A stretch of 64,000 nt of DNA from Pseudomonas sp. RIT-PI-AD (GCF_025642785.1 NZ_JANZKU010000002.1:124001-188000), one strand, 5' to 3'. Shown: positions 25,568-36,460, counted from the first letter of the stretch. A program made the numbers and translations. The notes: a model not told the origin generated them from the letters alone.

Positions 25568-26722
25568 ATGAGCGTCCTCCGCCGCCCTGTGTCACTCGCC
25601 ATCTGCATCGCCTCGGGACTCCTGTTCCTGACCTGGCGTGCGTTTTCCCAAGCCGACTCGCACGCCACCGTCCAGGTCCGCCGCGGCGATATCGAAAGCA
25701 GCGTCACCGCGCTGGGCACCTTGCAGCCACGCCGTTACGTGGACGTCGGTGCCCAGGCCTCGGGGCAAATCCGCAAACTCCACGTCGAAGTCGGCGACCA
25801 GGTCGAGGAAGGCCAGCTACTGGTGGAGATCGACCCCGCCACCCAGCGCGCCCGGGTGGACGCCGGCCTCTTCTCCATCAAGACCCTGGAGGCTCAACTG
25901 GAGGAACAACGCGCCCAGCATGCGCTGGCGCGCCAGCAGTTGCTGCGCCAACAACGCCTGGCAGCCGGGGGCGCCACCCGCGAAGAGGATGTCCAGGCCG
26001 CCCAGGCGCAGGTGCGCTCCACCCAGGCGCGCATCGACATGTACCAGGCGCAGATCGGCCAGGCCCGCGCCACCCTGCGCAGCGACGAAGCCGAACTGGG
26101 CTATACGCGCATCTACGCACCGATTTCCGGCACCGTGGCGGCACTGAACGCCCGCGAAGGCCAGACCCTGAACGCCCAACAACAGACGCCGTTGATCCTG
26201 CGCATCGCCAAGTTGTCGCCGATGACGGTCTGGGCACAGGTTTCCGAAGCCGACATCGGTCGAGTCAAACCCGGCATGCAGGCCTATTTCACCACCCTGA
26301 GCGGTACCAACCTTCGCTGGACCGGCGCGGTGCGCCAGATCCTGCCGATTCCGCCGCGCCCCCTGGAGCAGATGAGCCAGGGCGGCGGCAGCCCAGCCGG
26401 CCAGAGCGGCAGCGGCCGGGTGGTGCTCTATACCGTGCTGCTGGACGTGGATAACGACGACCACGCGCTGATGGCGGAGATGACCGCGCAGGTCTTTTTC
26501 GTCTCCGGCCAGGCCAAGGACGTGCTCACCGTCCCGCTCTCCGCCTTGTCGCCAGCGGGCGAATCCGACAGCCAGCTGGCGCGGGTGCTCGACGCCGACG
26601 GTGAGGTACGCGCCCGGCGGATTCGCACCGGCCTGAGCGATCGCCTGTCGGTGCAGGTATTGTCCGGTCTGGAGGAAGGCGAACGCCTCCTGCTCAGCCC
26701 TTCCGCCGACCTGGACGGTTGA
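25568..26722 (+). CDS. pvdR: Pyoverdine export adaptor PvdR (membrane fusion protein)
   Basis: The 384-residue periplasmic adaptor belongs to the MacA type: N-terminal anchor (LAICIASGLLFLTW), biotinyl-lipoyl motif IRKLHVEVGDQVEEGQLLVEIDP, long alpha-hairpin (residues about 85-160, rich in Gln, Arg and Ala) and beta-barrel (YTRIYAPISGTVAALNAREGQ). It joins PvdT and OpmQ into an ABC-type tripartite pump that secretes pyoverdine from the periplasm. ATG 25568 starts at the anchor; an in-frame GTG 45 bases earlier is possible. The stop is directly followed by the pvdT start. Confidence 0.93.
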   Translation: MSVLRRPVSLAICIASGLLFLTWRAFSQADSHATVQVRRGDIESSVTALGTLQPRRYVDVGAQASGQIRKLHVEVGDQVEEGQLLVEIDPATQRARVDAGLFSIKTLEAQLEEQRAQHALARQQLLRQQRLAAGGATREEDVQAAQAQVRSTQARIDMYQAQIGQARATLRSDEAELGYTRIYAPISGTVAALNAREGQTLNAQQQTPLILRIAKLSPMTVWAQVSEADIGRVKPGMQAYFTTLSGTNLRWTGAVRQILPIPPRPLEQMSQGGGSPAGQSGSGRVVLYTVLLDVDNDDHALMAEMTAQVFFVSGQAKDVLTVPLSALSPAGESDSQLARVLDADGEVRARRIRTGLSDRLSVQVLSGLEEGERLLLSPSADLDG

Positions 26723-28723
26723 ATGGACAGGTCGACCCCGGCTGCCGACAGCCTCGATCCGCAGGTTCCGCTCATCGCCCTGGACGACGTGCGCAAAGCC
26801 TATGGCGGCAAGGATTCGCCGCGCATCGAGGTGCTGCGCGGCATCAGCCTGTCGATCCATCCCGGGGAGTTCGTCGCCATTGTCGGCAGTTCGGGCTCCG
26901 GCAAATCCACCCTGATGAACATCATCGGCTGCCTGGACCGCCCCAGTGCCGGCACCTATCGCTTCGCCGGCCTGGATGTGGCCGCCTTGCAGAGCGACGA
27001 ACTGGCTTGGCTGCGCCGGGAGGCGTTCGGCTTCGTCTTCCAGGGCTACCACTTGATCGCCTCGTCGTCGGCGCGGGAAAACGTCGAAATGCCGGCGATC
27101 TACGCCGGCACCCCGGCAGCGCAGCGCCGGCAACGCGCCTTGGCGCTGCTCGAGCGCCTTGGCCTCGCCGGGCGAACCGACAACCGCCCCCACCAGCTTT
27201 CCGGAGGCCAGCAGCAACGTGTCTCGATCGCCCGCGCCCTGATGAACGGCGGCTACATCATCCTGGCCGACGAGCCGACCGGCGCACTGGACAGCCACAG
27301 CGGCGCCGAAGTGATGAAGCTGCTGGACGAGCTGGCCGCGCAAGGCCACGTGGTGATCCTCATCACCCACGACCGGGAAGTCGCTGCCCGGGCCAGGCGT
27401 GTGATCGAGATCCGCGATGGCCTGATCATCAGCGACAGCAGGATCGCCCCGGACATGCCTGCGCCGAATGCCGCCCCAGCGGTTGGCGGCCTGCGCGAGC
27501 GCCTGGCCCGGGGCAGCACGACAGCCGGCGTTTGGCGGAACGAATTGCGCGATGCGCTCCAGGCGGCCTGGCGCGTCATGTGGTTGAACCGCTTCCGCAC
27601 CGCGCTGACCCTGCTGGGGATCGTCATCGGCGTGGCTTCGGTGGTGGTCATGCTGGCGGTCGGCGAAGGCAGCAAGCGCCGGGTCATGGCGCAGATGGGC
27701 GCCTTCGGCTCCAACATCATCTACCTGGGCGGCTATTCGCCGACGCCACGCACGCCCGAGGGCGTCATCAGCCTCGCCGACGTGGGGGCCCTCGCCGGGT
27801 TGCCACAGGTCAAGATGATCATGCCGGTCAACGGGGCGCATACGGTGGTGCGCTATGGCAACGTCGACCACGTCATGTACACCGGCGGCAGCGGCGTCGA
27901 CTTCCCGGCCATCCTCAATTGGCCGGTGGTCGAAGGCACCTTCTTCACCGCCCAGGACGAAGCGATGGCTGCGCCCGTGGCGGTGATCGGCCAGAAGGTC
28001 CGCGAACGGGTGTTCAAGGGGGTGCCCGACCCCATCGGGCGCTACCTGTTCATCGAAAACGCCCCCTTCCAGGTCATCGGCATCCTCAGCGGCAAGGGTG
28101 CCGCCTCGGGGGACTCCGACAGCGACGAACGCATCGTGGTCCCCTACTCCGCCGCCAGCATCCGGCTGTTCGGCAGCCAGGACCCGGAATACGTGATCAT
28201 CGCGGCGGCGGACGCGGATCGCGTGCACGAAGCCGAACGGGCCATCGACACGCTCATGCTGCGTCTGCACCGCGGCGTGCGCGATTACCAGTTGACCAAC
28301 AATGCCGCGCTGATCCAGGCGGAGGCCCGCACGCGCAATACCCTGTCGCTGATGCTTGGCGCCATCGCCGCGATTTCCCTGTTGGTGGGCGGGATCGGCG
28401 TGATGAACATCATGCTCATGACGGTCCGCGAGCGCACCCGCGAGATCGGCATCCGCATGGCCACCGGCGCCCGGCACCGTGACATCCTGCGGCAATTCCT
28501 CACCGAAGCGACGCTGTTGTCCCTGGTCGGCGGCGTGGTAGGCATCGGCCTGGCCCTGCTGATCGGCGGCGCGCTGTCCGTGGCCGACATCGCGGTGGTG
28601 TTCTCCCTCTCGTCAATGCTGGGCGCTTTCGCCTGCGCGCTGGCCACCGGGGTGATCTTCGGCTTCATGCCCGCGCGCAAGGCGGCCCGACTCGATCCCG
28701 TGATCGCCCTGAGTGGACAATGA
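26723..28723 (+). CDS. pvdT: Pyoverdine export ABC transporter PvdT (MacB type)
   Basis: The 666-residue fusion has an N-terminal ATPase (Walker [10 protein letters not shown], signature LSGGQQQR, Walker [14 protein letters not shown], and ITHDREVA) and a C-terminal MacB-type membrane domain with one helix at about residue 285-310 ([18 protein letters not shown]), a large periplasmic domain and three terminal helices. It powers export of mature pyoverdine. It begins right after the pvdR stop, and its TGA overlaps the ATG of opmQ (ATGA), so the three are translated together. Confidence 0.95.
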   Translation: MDRSTPAADSLDPQVPLIALDDVRKAYGGKDSPRIEVLRGISLSIHPGEFVAIVGSSGSGKSTLMNIIGCLDRPSAGTYRFAGLDVAALQSDELAWLRREAFGFVFQGYHLIASSSARENVEMPAIYAGTPAAQRRQRALALLERLGLAGRTDNRPHQLSGGQQQRVSIARALMNGGYIILADEPTGALDSHSGAEVMKLLDELAAQGHVVILITHDREVAARARRVIEIRDGLIISDSRIAPDMPAPNAAPAVGGLRERLARGSTTAGVWRNELRDALQAAWRVMWLNRFRTALTLLGIVIGVASVVVMLAVGEGSKRRVMAQMGAFGSNIIYLGGYSPTPRTPEGVISLADVGALAGLPQVKMIMPVNGAHTVVRYGNVDHVMYTGGSGVDFPAILNWPVVEGTFFTAQDEAMAAPVAVIGQKVRERVFKGVPDPIGRYLFIENAPFQVIGILSGKGAASGDSDSDERIVVPYSAASIRLFGSQDPEYVIIAAADADRVHEAERAIDTLMLRLHRGVRDYQLTNNAALIQAEARTRNTLSLMLGAIAAISLLVGGIGVMNIMLMTVRERTREIGIRMATGARHRDILRQFLTEATLLSLVGGVVGIGLALLIGGALSVADIAVVFSLSSMLGAFACALATGVIFGFMPARKAARLDPVIALSGQ

Positions 28724-30135
28724 GCGTCTTCATCAAGAAACCCGCCCCCCTCGCCCTGTGCCTGCTGCTGAGCGCCTGCGGCGACACGCCGTTGCGCCCC
28801 GCCAGCGGCGTGACGGCGCCGGAACGCTGGCAGGCCGCATCCACCGCGGCCGAGCTCGACAGCGCCCGCGACTGGTGGAAGCGCTTTCGCAGCGCGGAAC
28901 TGGACGCCCTGATAGAACGGGCCCGCGCAGGTAGCCAGGACGTCGCCGCCGCCAGCGCGCGGGTACGCCGCGCACGGGCGGACATCCGGGTTGCCGGCGC
29001 CGCGTCCTGGCCGGAGGTGAGCGCCGACCTGCAGGCCGAGCGGGAACGACTGCTCAGCGGCACCGGCAATCGCGACCTGGATGCCAGCGAGGACGATCCG
29101 AGCATCGAGCTGTTCGACCTGTCCTTCAGTGCCAGCTACGAGGTGGATTTCTGGGGCGCCCGGGCGGCCTCGCAAGCCCGCGCCGAACAGGCCTGGCACG
29201 CCAGCGCGTTCGACCGGGCGGCCCTCGAACTGAGCGTGCTGGCCAGTGTGGCCGATACCTACCTGCGCATCCTGGCGCTGCGCGAACGCAGCCGTATCGC
29301 CGAGCTGGACCTGGACAATGCCCAGCAGGTGCTGCGACTGGTGGAGACCCGCCATGAGTCGGGAGCCGCCACGGCGCTGGAGCTCGCGCAACAACGCAGC
29401 CTGGTGGCACGCCAGCAACGCCAACTGCCCCTGATCCGGCAGGAACTGGAGGACACGCGAGTGGCCCTGGCCAGGCTGCTCGGCGAGCCCGTCCAGCGGA
29501 TCGACCTGGGCACCTCGACCCTCGCCGACCTGCGCTGGCCGGAGATCGGAGCGGGCCTGCCCAGCGAACTGCTCGGCCGCCGCCCGGACATCGCCGCCGC
29601 CGAGGCCCGGCTGGCAGCCGCGGACGCCGACGTGCAGGTCGCCCGCGCCGCGCTGCTGCCCCGCCTGAACCTGGGCGCCAGCCTGGGCAGCGGCGCCGAG
29701 CGCGCCTCGCACCTGCTGCACAGCCCCTTCTATACCCTGACGGCGGGCCTGACCGCGCCGGTCTTCAATCACGGGCGCCTCGCCGCCCAGCGCGAGGGCG
29801 TCGAAGCGGAGCGCCAGGCGCTGCTGCACGAGTACCGTGGTGCCATTCTCGCCGCCTTCGCCGACGTCGAGACCGCCCTGAACGCGATCGAGGGCCTGGA
29901 TCGCCAGCGGCACTGGCAGTCCCTGGAGCGGGACGAAGCCGAACGCGCCTTCCGACTGGCCGAGGAACGCTACCGCGCGGGCGCGGAAACCTTGCTCAAC
30001 GTGCTGGAAACCCAGCGGACCCTTTATCAGGCACAGGACGAGCAGGTGCGCCTGCGTTTGGCGCGCTTGCAGGCCTCCGTGGCCCTTTACAAGGCCCTGG
30101 GCGGAGGCTGGAGGGAAGCGCCGCGGAAGGGCTGA
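28720..30135 (+). CDS. opmQ: Pyoverdine export outer-membrane channel OpmQ
   Basis: The 471-residue OprM/TolC-family lipoprotein has a signal ending CLLLSAC and two OEP repeats; the second contains [23 protein letters not shown]. It completes the PvdRT-OpmQ pump. The gene overlaps the pvdT stop by four bases. The neighbouring pvdP converges on it 13 bases downstream, leaving no room for a long terminator. Confidence 0.94.
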   Translation: MSVFIKKPAPLALCLLLSACGDTPLRPASGVTAPERWQAASTAAELDSARDWWKRFRSAELDALIERARAGSQDVAAASARVRRARADIRVAGAASWPEVSADLQAERERLLSGTGNRDLDASEDDPSIELFDLSFSASYEVDFWGARAASQARAEQAWHASAFDRAALELSVLASVADTYLRILALRERSRIAELDLDNAQQVLRLVETRHESGAATALELAQQRSLVARQQRQLPLIRQELEDTRVALARLLGEPVQRIDLGTSTLADLRWPEIGAGLPSELLGRRPDIAAAEARLAAADADVQVARAALLPRLNLGASLGSGAERASHLLHSPFYTLTAGLTAPVFNHGRLAAQREGVEAERQALLHEYRGAILAAFADVETALNAIEGLDRQRHWQSLERDEAERAFRLAEERYRAGAETLLNVLETQRTLYQAQDEQVRLRLARLQASVALYKALGGGWREAPRKG

Positions 30136-30148
30136 GCCCCGCCCCGAC

Positions 30149-31765
30149 TCAGGTCCGGCGATTGCTCAGGTTGCGCGCATACCAGGGCCGTCGCGGGGTG
30201 CGCCGCAGCAGCTCGGGCACCGAACGATCGCCGCTGAAGATGATGCGCAATGCCAGCTTCATGGTCTCGATTTCCATTTCCGCGGGCTGTTCCACCGCGC
30301 TGCCGGGATCGCCGCAGCCGTGGGTCGACGCGCCCAGCCAGGGATCGCCGACTTCGACCCAGCGTCCTGGAGCGAACCAAGGCACGCCGGCGACCTCGAG
30401 CCGCACCACTTCGCCCGGATGGTAGCGCTCGTGGGCGCGATACCAATCGTCCAGGCGGTCATCGATCCAGCCGTGGAAATACCAGAACACCGGGTTCACG
30501 TGGGAAGAGAACGGATCGCCGAGAAAGTCGTTCTCCGCATCGAACCAGCGAGGCGCGAAATCCGACGGGTCGCGATCGCCCATGACCGGCATGCCGTTAG
30601 CGGGGTCGCGGGTGACGCTGGCCCAGCGCATGTGCAGCCAGTCGTGCATGCCCAGCTCCATTTCCGAGCCGAAGGCGCCGAGGGTCAAGCGCGACAGGTA
30701 GCGCGGGTCGCGGTAGCGCGACTCCCAGACCTGGAAGTTGCTGTGAAAGGTCTCGGCGCTCTTGATGTCGTGCAGCCATTGGCTGAGATCCTCGTCGTCC
30801 GTCGCCACCCAGGCGGGCGGTACCGAGAAACCATCCTGGTTATCGTAGTAGCGGGCGAAGGCGCGGCGATCGTACTCCAGGGGTTGCAGCGGCAGCGGCA
30901 GGCGCCGCCACGATGGCAGCGCCTGCAGGCTGCGAGCCCTGGCCAGCATGTGCCGGTGCATGAAGAAGAAATCCACGCCGGAACCGTTGCGGTGCTTGAT
31001 CGGGCCCCGTGCGTCCCGCTCCGCGCCGCGCGGGCCGGGTTGCCAGCCGATGCCGCGCAGGGCTTCGCGCTTGTCCTCGGGAAGACGGTGCCATTTGTCC
31101 CGCGTGGCATGCCAGAGCTGATGGAACAGGCGGTGCCGGGGCGAAATCAACCAGGCCAGCAACGCGGGATTCAGGCCGATGCGTTCCCGCGCCGGGGGGA
31201 AGGGACGCTTGCTGGCGACGAATCGGCAATCGGTCTCCGGCGCGCCCAAGGGCCGGTCCAAGCGACGGATGCGGCCGCTGAGGGTGCCGCTGCCGGCCTC
31301 GCCCCAGTCGTCCCAGACCTCGTCGAGCACCGCGCTGCATTCGTGACTCGGGGAGTCCGTCGGGCTGTCTCGGCCGATTAATTGCCAGCGCACCTCGCTG
31401 GCACTCGCCTCGGCCAGGTCGCCGAGCACCCGGTACTCCGGATCGGCGTCGCCGCGCAAGGTGGACGCCCGTCCCAGGCACCCGGTCAAGCCACGGCCCC
31501 GCGGCGCGATATCGAGGAACAGCTCGACCGGCTCAAGGGGAAGCCCCTCCAGGCCCGCGTCGGCGCCGAGGAAGCGCAGGCTCCAGATGCCGCGCAGCTT
31601 GTCCGCCAGGCGTATGGCATCGGTATCCGGCAGGTCGACACTGGCCTCGCCGGGGGTCACCGGTTCGTCCACCCGAATCAGCTGACGCGGCGTATAGACG
31701 GCCGCCGGGATCACCGCGCCCGTCAACGCCAAGCCAGCCATGAATCCCCGTCGCGATACCGCCAT
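30149..31765 (-). CDS. pvdP: Periplasmic tyrosinase PvdP (ferribactin maturation)
   Basis: The 538-residue protein carries a Tat signal (SRRGFMAGLALTGA) and His-rich copper motifs: FFMHRHMLARARS, GMHDWLHMRWASV and HVNPVFWYFHGWIDDRLDDW. PvdP oxidises the D-Tyr/Dab part of ferribactin to build the fluorescent dihydroxyquinoline chromophore. ATG 31765 begins the Tat signal; the open frame extends 20 codons further, but that stretch contains the gene's own promoter (IS box at 31807-31830). It is divergent from pvdM. Confidence 0.95.
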   Translation of the reverse strand: MAVSRRGFMAGLALTGAVIPAAVYTPRQLIRVDEPVTPGEASVDLPDTDAIRLADKLRGIWSLRFLGADAGLEGLPLEPVELFLDIAPRGRGLTGCLGRASTLRGDADPEYRVLGDLAEASASEVRWQLIGRDSPTDSPSHECSAVLDEVWDDWGEAGSGTLSGRIRRLDRPLGAPETDCRFVASKRPFPPARERIGLNPALLAWLISPRHRLFHQLWHATRDKWHRLPEDKREALRGIGWQPGPRGAERDARGPIKHRNGSGVDFFFMHRHMLARARSLQALPSWRRLPLPLQPLEYDRRAFARYYDNQDGFSVPPAWVATDDEDLSQWLHDIKSAETFHSNFQVWESRYRDPRYLSRLTLGAFGSEMELGMHDWLHMRWASVTRDPANGMPVMGDRDPSDFAPRWFDAENDFLGDPFSSHVNPVFWYFHGWIDDRLDDWYRAHERYHPGEVVRLEVAGVPWFAPGRWVEVGDPWLGASTHGCGDPGSAVEQPAEMEIETMKLALRIIFSGDRSVPELLRRTPRRPWYARNLSNRRT

Positions 31766-31806
31766 CGTCCTACCCGATCCAGCCCAGCCTGCGTTATCCA
31801 GCAAGG

Positions 31807-31830
31807 ACGTTCCATGGGACGGCAAATTTA
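31807..31830 (-). promoter_or_regulatory. PvdS iron-starvation box for pvdP
   Basis: Minus-strand TAAAT, 16 bases, CGT, exact. It ends about 42 bases upstream of the chosen pvdP start, which rules out the longer open frame. Confidence 0.85.
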
Positions 31831-31868
31831 AAGGGCATGCCTCGCGACGCGGGACGGGCGACCGTCGC

Positions 31869-31892
31869 TAAATTTTCCCGTCGATGGCTCGT
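31869..31892 (+). promoter_or_regulatory. PvdS iron-starvation box for pvdM-pvdN
   Basis: TAAAT at 31869 and CGT at 31890, exact 16-base spacing. It lies 39 bases from the pvdP box on the other strand, making a compact divergent promoter. Confidence 0.85.
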
Positions 31893-31962
31893 CACACCCT
31901 GACGAATGCACGGCCATGGGTTAAGGCCGCGCGCATTGCAACCCGCCCGGCACCGGACCCCA

Positions 31963-33312
31963 ATGACGACATCGCGAACGAAAAAAGCGCTTTTCCTGGG
32001 CCTGGCCCTGCTGGTGGTCCTGGGGATCGCCGGCGCACTCCTGGCCTGGAAATACCCCTGGCTCGATCCCGACAGCCCCTCCCGGGAACAGGTGAAAAGA
32101 GCCCACGAACTGCAGGAGCGTATCCTTTCGTTCGACAGCCACATCACCGTGCCCCTGGCGTTCGGCAGCGAGGGCAACGAAGCGGACAAGGATGGCGACG
32201 ACCAGTTCGACCTGGCCAAGGCCGGACGAGGACGCCTGTCCGGCGCGGCCCTCACCGTGTTCGGCTGGCCGGAGCTATGGAATGGCCCGAACGCGCCGCA
32301 TCGGCCCACGCCCGGCTTCGTCGAGGAAGCTCGGCACCAGCAAGAGATGCGTTACCGGATCATCACCGGCATCGCCCGCGACTTCCCCCACCAGGTGGGC
32401 ATCGCCTATACCCCGGACGACTTCCGTCGCCTCGCCGGCGAGGGCAAGTTCGCCCTGTTCATCAGCATGCTCAATGCCTACCCGCTGGGCGACGACCTCG
32501 ACCAGTTGGATAAATGGGCGGCGCGCGGCATGCGCATGTTCGGCTTCAGCTATGTCGGCAACAACGACTGGGCCGACTCGTCGCGCCCGCTGCCATTCTT
32601 CAACGATTCGCCCGACGCCCTGGACGGGTTGTCGCCGATCGGCAGGCAGGCGGTCGGCCGGCTCAACGATTTGGGCGTGATCATCGACGTCTCGCAGATG
32701 TCCAGCAAGGCGCTGGAACAGGTCGTCGCCCTCAGCCGCGCGCCGGTCGTCGCCTCCCACTCCGCGGTACGCGCCCTGGTGGATATTCCGCGCAACCTCA
32801 GCGACCGCGAACTGCAACTGATCAAGAACAGCGGCGGCGTGGTGCAGATCGTCGGTTTTTCCAGCTACTTGCGCCCCTTGAGCCAGCCCAGCCGCGACAA
32901 GCTCGAAGCGCTGCGCGCGCGCTTCGGCCTGCAACCCCTGCCCAACCTGGCCATGGCGCTGATGCCGGGCGATCCGGCCATCGCCATCTGGCCGGAAAAG
33001 AAATTCGGCGAATACGCCAAGGCGCTCTATGGAATCCTCGACGAGGAACCCAAGGCCAGCACCCGGGACCTGGGCGACGCCATCGACTACGCGGTGAAAA
33101 AGATCGGCATCGACCACGTCGGGATCAGCTCGGACTTCAACGACGGTGGCGGCCTGGAGGATTGGAAGAACGTCGGCGACAACCGCAACGTCACCGCCGA
33201 ACTGATTCGCCGCGGCTACAGCGACGCGGACATCGCCAAGCTCTGGGCCGGCAACTTCCTCCGCGTGTGGGGCGACGTCCAGGGGCGCGCCGCGCCCGTC
33301 GCGACCCCCTGA
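31963..33312 (+). CDS. pvdM: Periplasmic dipeptidase-like protein PvdM
   Basis: The 449-residue protein has an N-terminal membrane or signal segment (KKALFLGLALLVVLGIAGALL) and an M19 renal-dipeptidase domain: FDSHITV near the start, DVSQMSSKALEQVV, PVVASHSAVRALVDIPRN and HVGISSDFNDGGG. In pyoverdine biogenesis PvdM works in the periplasm during chromophore oxidation. ATG 31963 fits the signal; ATG 31906 lies too near the promoter box at 31869-31892. pvdN follows after 34 bases. Confidence 0.94.
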   Translation: MTTSRTKKALFLGLALLVVLGIAGALLAWKYPWLDPDSPSREQVKRAHELQERILSFDSHITVPLAFGSEGNEADKDGDDQFDLAKAGRGRLSGAALTVFGWPELWNGPNAPHRPTPGFVEEARHQQEMRYRIITGIARDFPHQVGIAYTPDDFRRLAGEGKFALFISMLNAYPLGDDLDQLDKWAARGMRMFGFSYVGNNDWADSSRPLPFFNDSPDALDGLSPIGRQAVGRLNDLGVIIDVSQMSSKALEQVVALSRAPVVASHSAVRALVDIPRNLSDRELQLIKNSGGVVQIVGFSSYLRPLSQPSRDKLEALRARFGLQPLPNLAMALMPGDPAIAIWPEKKFGEYAKALYGILDEEPKASTRDLGDAIDYAVKKIGIDHVGISSDFNDGGGLEDWKNVGDNRNVTAELIRRGYSDADIAKLWAGNFLRVWGDVQGRAAPVATP

Positions 33313-33346
33313 CCCTTTCCGCCATCAAGAAGTAAGGAACGCCACC

Positions 33347-34639
33347 GTGGACGATCGGAGAAACTTTCTCAAAAAAGCCGGCCTGCTCGCCGCCGGCCTA
33401 CAGCTCCAGGCCTGCGCCGCGACACCCGGGCCCCGGGACACGGGTTCGTCCGGCGCCGCGCCGACCTCGGCGGAGCGCTGGCAGCGGGTTCGCGCCGAGT
33501 TCGAGCTGGACGATCGCTACATCCACCTGGCGGGCTTTCTCATCGCCTCGCACCCACGGATCGTCCGCGAGGATATCGAGGCCCATCGGCGACGCATCGA
33601 CCGCAACCCCGCCGAGGAAATGGATTACCGTTCCATCTGGCGCCACGAAGACGAGTCCCGCGCCTGGGCCGCCCGCTACCTCGGCGTGAAGACCTCGCAG
33701 ATCGCCCTCACCGGCAGCACCACCGAGGGGATCGGGCTGGTCTACAACGGGCTGATCATCCGGCCCGGCCAGGAAGTCCTGACCAGCCACCACGAACACT
33801 ACGCCACCAAGGGCGCGCTGCGCTTTCGCGCGGACAAGGACGGCACGCCCATCCGCACCATCCGCCTGTTCCAGGACCCGCACCGGGTGTCGGTGGACGA
33901 AGTGCTTGCCTCCGTAAACGCCAATCTCAGCCCGCGCACCCGGGTCCTGGCCCTCACCTGGGTGCACTCCGGCAGCGGGGTGAAGCTGCCCATCGGCGAG
34001 ATCGGCAAGCTGGTCGCCGAGCGTAACCGCCAGCGCGACGAGCGGGACCGCATTCTCTTCTGCGTCGACGGCGTCCATGGCTTCGGCGTGGAGAACGTCG
34101 GCTTCGACGAGCTGAACTGCGACTTCTTCATGGCCGGCACCCATAAATGGATGTTCGGTCCCCGCGGCACCGGGATCATCTGTTCGCGTTCGGAAGGCAT
34201 GGAAGCGCTGCATCCGACCATCGAGAGCTTTTCCGCCAGCGAGGATTTCGGCACCACCATGACGCCCGGCGGCTTCCACGCCTTCGAACACCAGTGGGCC
34301 CTGCGCAAGGCCTTCGAGTTCCACCTCGCCCTGGGCAAGCAGGACGTCCAGGCGCGCATCCACCAGCTCAATGCGGAGCTCAAGCAACACCTCAGGCAAG
34401 TGCCGGGGTTGAGCCTGGTCACGCCGGACAGCCCCGAACTGTCGGCCGGCTTCACCTTCTTCCGTCTGGCCGGCGTCGACCCGGAGCGAGTGGCCGAGTA
34501 CCTAAAGACCCATCGGGTGCTGGCCGACGCCACGGATCGCGACGCCGGTCCGCTGGTGCGCATGGCGCCCGGCCTGCTGAACGACAGCGACCAGTTGGAA
34601 CGGGTCGCGAGCCTGCTGAAGCGCGGATTCCCCGCCTGA
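33347..34639 (+). CDS. pvdN: PLP-dependent aminotransferase-like enzyme PvdN
   Basis: The 430-residue protein has a Tat signal (MDDRRNFLKKAGLLAAGLQLQ) and a class-V aminotransferase fold: ALTGSTTEGIGLVYNG, CVDGVHGFGVENVGF with the cofactor Asp, and FFMAGTHKWMFGPRGTG with the PLP Lys. PvdN converts the glutamate side chain on the chromophore to succinamide in the periplasm. The start is GTG 33347 with AAGGA eight bases upstream. It shares the pvdM promoter. Confidence 0.94.
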   Translation: MDDRRNFLKKAGLLAAGLQLQACAATPGPRDTGSSGAAPTSAERWQRVRAEFELDDRYIHLAGFLIASHPRIVREDIEAHRRRIDRNPAEEMDYRSIWRHEDESRAWAARYLGVKTSQIALTGSTTEGIGLVYNGLIIRPGQEVLTSHHEHYATKGALRFRADKDGTPIRTIRLFQDPHRVSVDEVLASVNANLSPRTRVLALTWVHSGSGVKLPIGEIGKLVAERNRQRDERDRILFCVDGVHGFGVENVGFDELNCDFFMAGTHKWMFGPRGTGIICSRSEGMEALHPTIESFSASEDFGTTMTPGGFHAFEHQWALRKAFEFHLALGKQDVQARIHQLNAELKQHLRQVPGLSLVTPDSPELSAGFTFFRLAGVDPERVAEYLKTHRVLADATDRDAGPLVRMAPGLLNDSDQLERVASLLKRGFPA

Positions 34640-34647
34640 GCCGAGCT

Positions 34648-34671
34648 TAAATTCGCTCCTCCGTAACTCGT
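34648..34671 (+). promoter_or_regulatory. PvdS iron-starvation box for pvdE-pvdO
   Basis: TAAAT at 34648 and CGT at 34669 with exactly 16 bases between them, 80 bases upstream of pvdE. Confidence 0.85.
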
Positions 34672-34751
34672 CCTCAAACCAGTAGCGCGCGGCAGCCAGT
34701 CGCGCTGCCGCCCCGCCCTACAGCGGCGCCCCGCCGCTTCCGAGGAAGACC

Positions 34752-36419
34752 ATGACCGCAGAACCCCGCAGCGCCGTCCGTGAACTGCTGAGTATCCTCA
34801 AGCCGTTCTGGCCGATCGTCACCCTGTCCATCCTGCTCGGCATCCTCGGCGGCCTCAGCGTCACCGCGTTGTTGGCGACGATCAACCGGGGCCTGCACAG
34901 CCAGGACGGTTTCGGCCCCGCGCTGATCGGCGCGTTCGCCGGGCTCTGCCTGCTGGCCCTGGCGAGCAGCATCGTTTCCGACATCGGCAGCAACTATGTC
35001 GGGCAGAAGATCATCGCCGGCCTGCGCAAGGACCTCGGCGCCAAGGTGCTCTCGGCGCCCATCGAGCAGATCGAGCGCTACCGCATCCATCGCCTGATCC
35101 CGGTGTTGACCCACGACGTCGACACCATCAGCGATTTCGCCTTCGCCTTCGCCCCGCTGGCCATTTCGCTCACCGTGATCCTCGGCTGCGTGGGCTACCT
35201 GGCCTTGCTGTCCTGGCCGATGTTCCTGATCACCGTGCTGGCCATCGGCCTGGGCTCGCTGGTGCAATACATCGCCCGCAACAAGGGCATTCAGGGCTTC
35301 TATGCGGCGCGCGAGGCCGAAGACGAGCTGCAGAAGCACTACCAGGCCATCGCCGAAGGCGCCAAGGAACTGCGCATCCACCGTCCGCGACGCCACGACA
35401 TGTTCGTCCGCAAGATCCAAGGCACCGCCGACCGCATCTGCGACACCCACGTACGCTCGATCAACATCTTCGTGATCGCGAAAAGCCTCGGCTCGATGCT
35501 GTTCTTCGTGGTGATCGGCCTGGCCCTGGCGCTGCAGACGCTCTGGCCGGAGCGCGACCCCAGCGTGATGAGCGGCTTCGTGCTGATCCTGCTCTACATG
35601 AAAGGCCCGCTGGAGAGCCTGATCAGCAACCTGCCCATCGTCAGCCGCGCGCAGATCGCCTTCCGCCGCATCGCCGACCTGTCCGCGCGCTTCTCTTCGC
35701 CGGAGCCGCACCTGTTGTTGAGCGCCGACCCCAGCCCGCTGCGCACGCTGCATTCCCTGGAACTGCGCGACGTGCAGTACGCATTCCCCGAAGTCGAGGG
35801 CAGCGAACCTTTCCGCCTGGGGCCGGTGAACCTGGATATCGGTCGCGGGGAAATCCTCTTCATCGTCGGGGAGAACGGCTGCGGCAAGACCACGCTGATC
35901 AAGCTGCTGCTGGGGCTCTACACGCCCATGCAGGGCGAGGTGCGCCTCAACGGCAAGCCCGTCGCGGCGGAAGACCGGGACGACTACCGCCAGTTGTTCA
36001 CCACCATCTTCGCCGACTACTACCTGTTCGACGAACTGGCCCAGGGCGAACATCCGCTTCCGGCGGATGCGGGAAAATACCTGGAGCGCCTGGAGATCGC
36101 CCACAAGGTGAGCATCCGCGACGGCGCCTTCAGCACCACCGACCTCTCCACCGGGCAGCGCAAGCGCCTGGCGCTGGTCAATGCCTGGCTGGACGAACGG
36201 CCGGTGCTGGTGTTCGACGAATGGGCCGCCGACCAGGATCCGACCTTCCGCCGCATTTTCTACACCGAGCTGCTGCCGGACCTGAAGCGCCTGGGCAAGA
36301 CCATCATCGTGATCTCCCACGACGACCGTTATTTCCATGTGGCCGACCAACTGGTGCGCATGGACCGCGGCCAAGTCGTGGCCACCCCGGCGAACGCCGA
36401 ACTCGACCTCACCTGCTGA
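34752..36419 (+). CDS. pvdE: Pyoverdine precursor ABC exporter PvdE
   Basis: The 555-residue cyclic-peptide exporter has six membrane helices in its N-terminal half (IVTLSILLGILGGLSVTALL; ALIGAFAGLCLLALA; LTVILGCVGYLALLSWPMFLI) and a C-terminal ATPase with Walker A GENGCGKTT, signature LSTGQRKRLAL, Walker B PVLVFDEWAADQDP and the switch His in VISHDDRYF. PvdE moves acylated ferribactin from the cytoplasm to the periplasm. ATG 34752 follows AGGAAG. pvdO lies 41 bases downstream. Confidence 0.95.
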   Translation: MTAEPRSAVRELLSILKPFWPIVTLSILLGILGGLSVTALLATINRGLHSQDGFGPALIGAFAGLCLLALASSIVSDIGSNYVGQKIIAGLRKDLGAKVLSAPIEQIERYRIHRLIPVLTHDVDTISDFAFAFAPLAISLTVILGCVGYLALLSWPMFLITVLAIGLGSLVQYIARNKGIQGFYAAREAEDELQKHYQAIAEGAKELRIHRPRRHDMFVRKIQGTADRICDTHVRSINIFVIAKSLGSMLFFVVIGLALALQTLWPERDPSVMSGFVLILLYMKGPLESLISNLPIVSRAQIAFRRIADLSARFSSPEPHLLLSADPSPLRTLHSLELRDVQYAFPEVEGSEPFRLGPVNLDIGRGEILFIVGENGCGKTTLIKLLLGLYTPMQGEVRLNGKPVAAEDRDDYRQLFTTIFADYYLFDELAQGEHPLPADAGKYLERLEIAHKVSIRDGAFSTTDLSTGQRKRLALVNAWLDERPVLVFDEWAADQDPTFRRIFYTELLPDLKRLGKTIIVISHDDRYFHVADQLVRMDRGQVVATPANAELDLTC

Positions 36420-36460
36420 TCGATGCGACCGGCCACCCGGTCGCCCAAAGGACTGCGCCG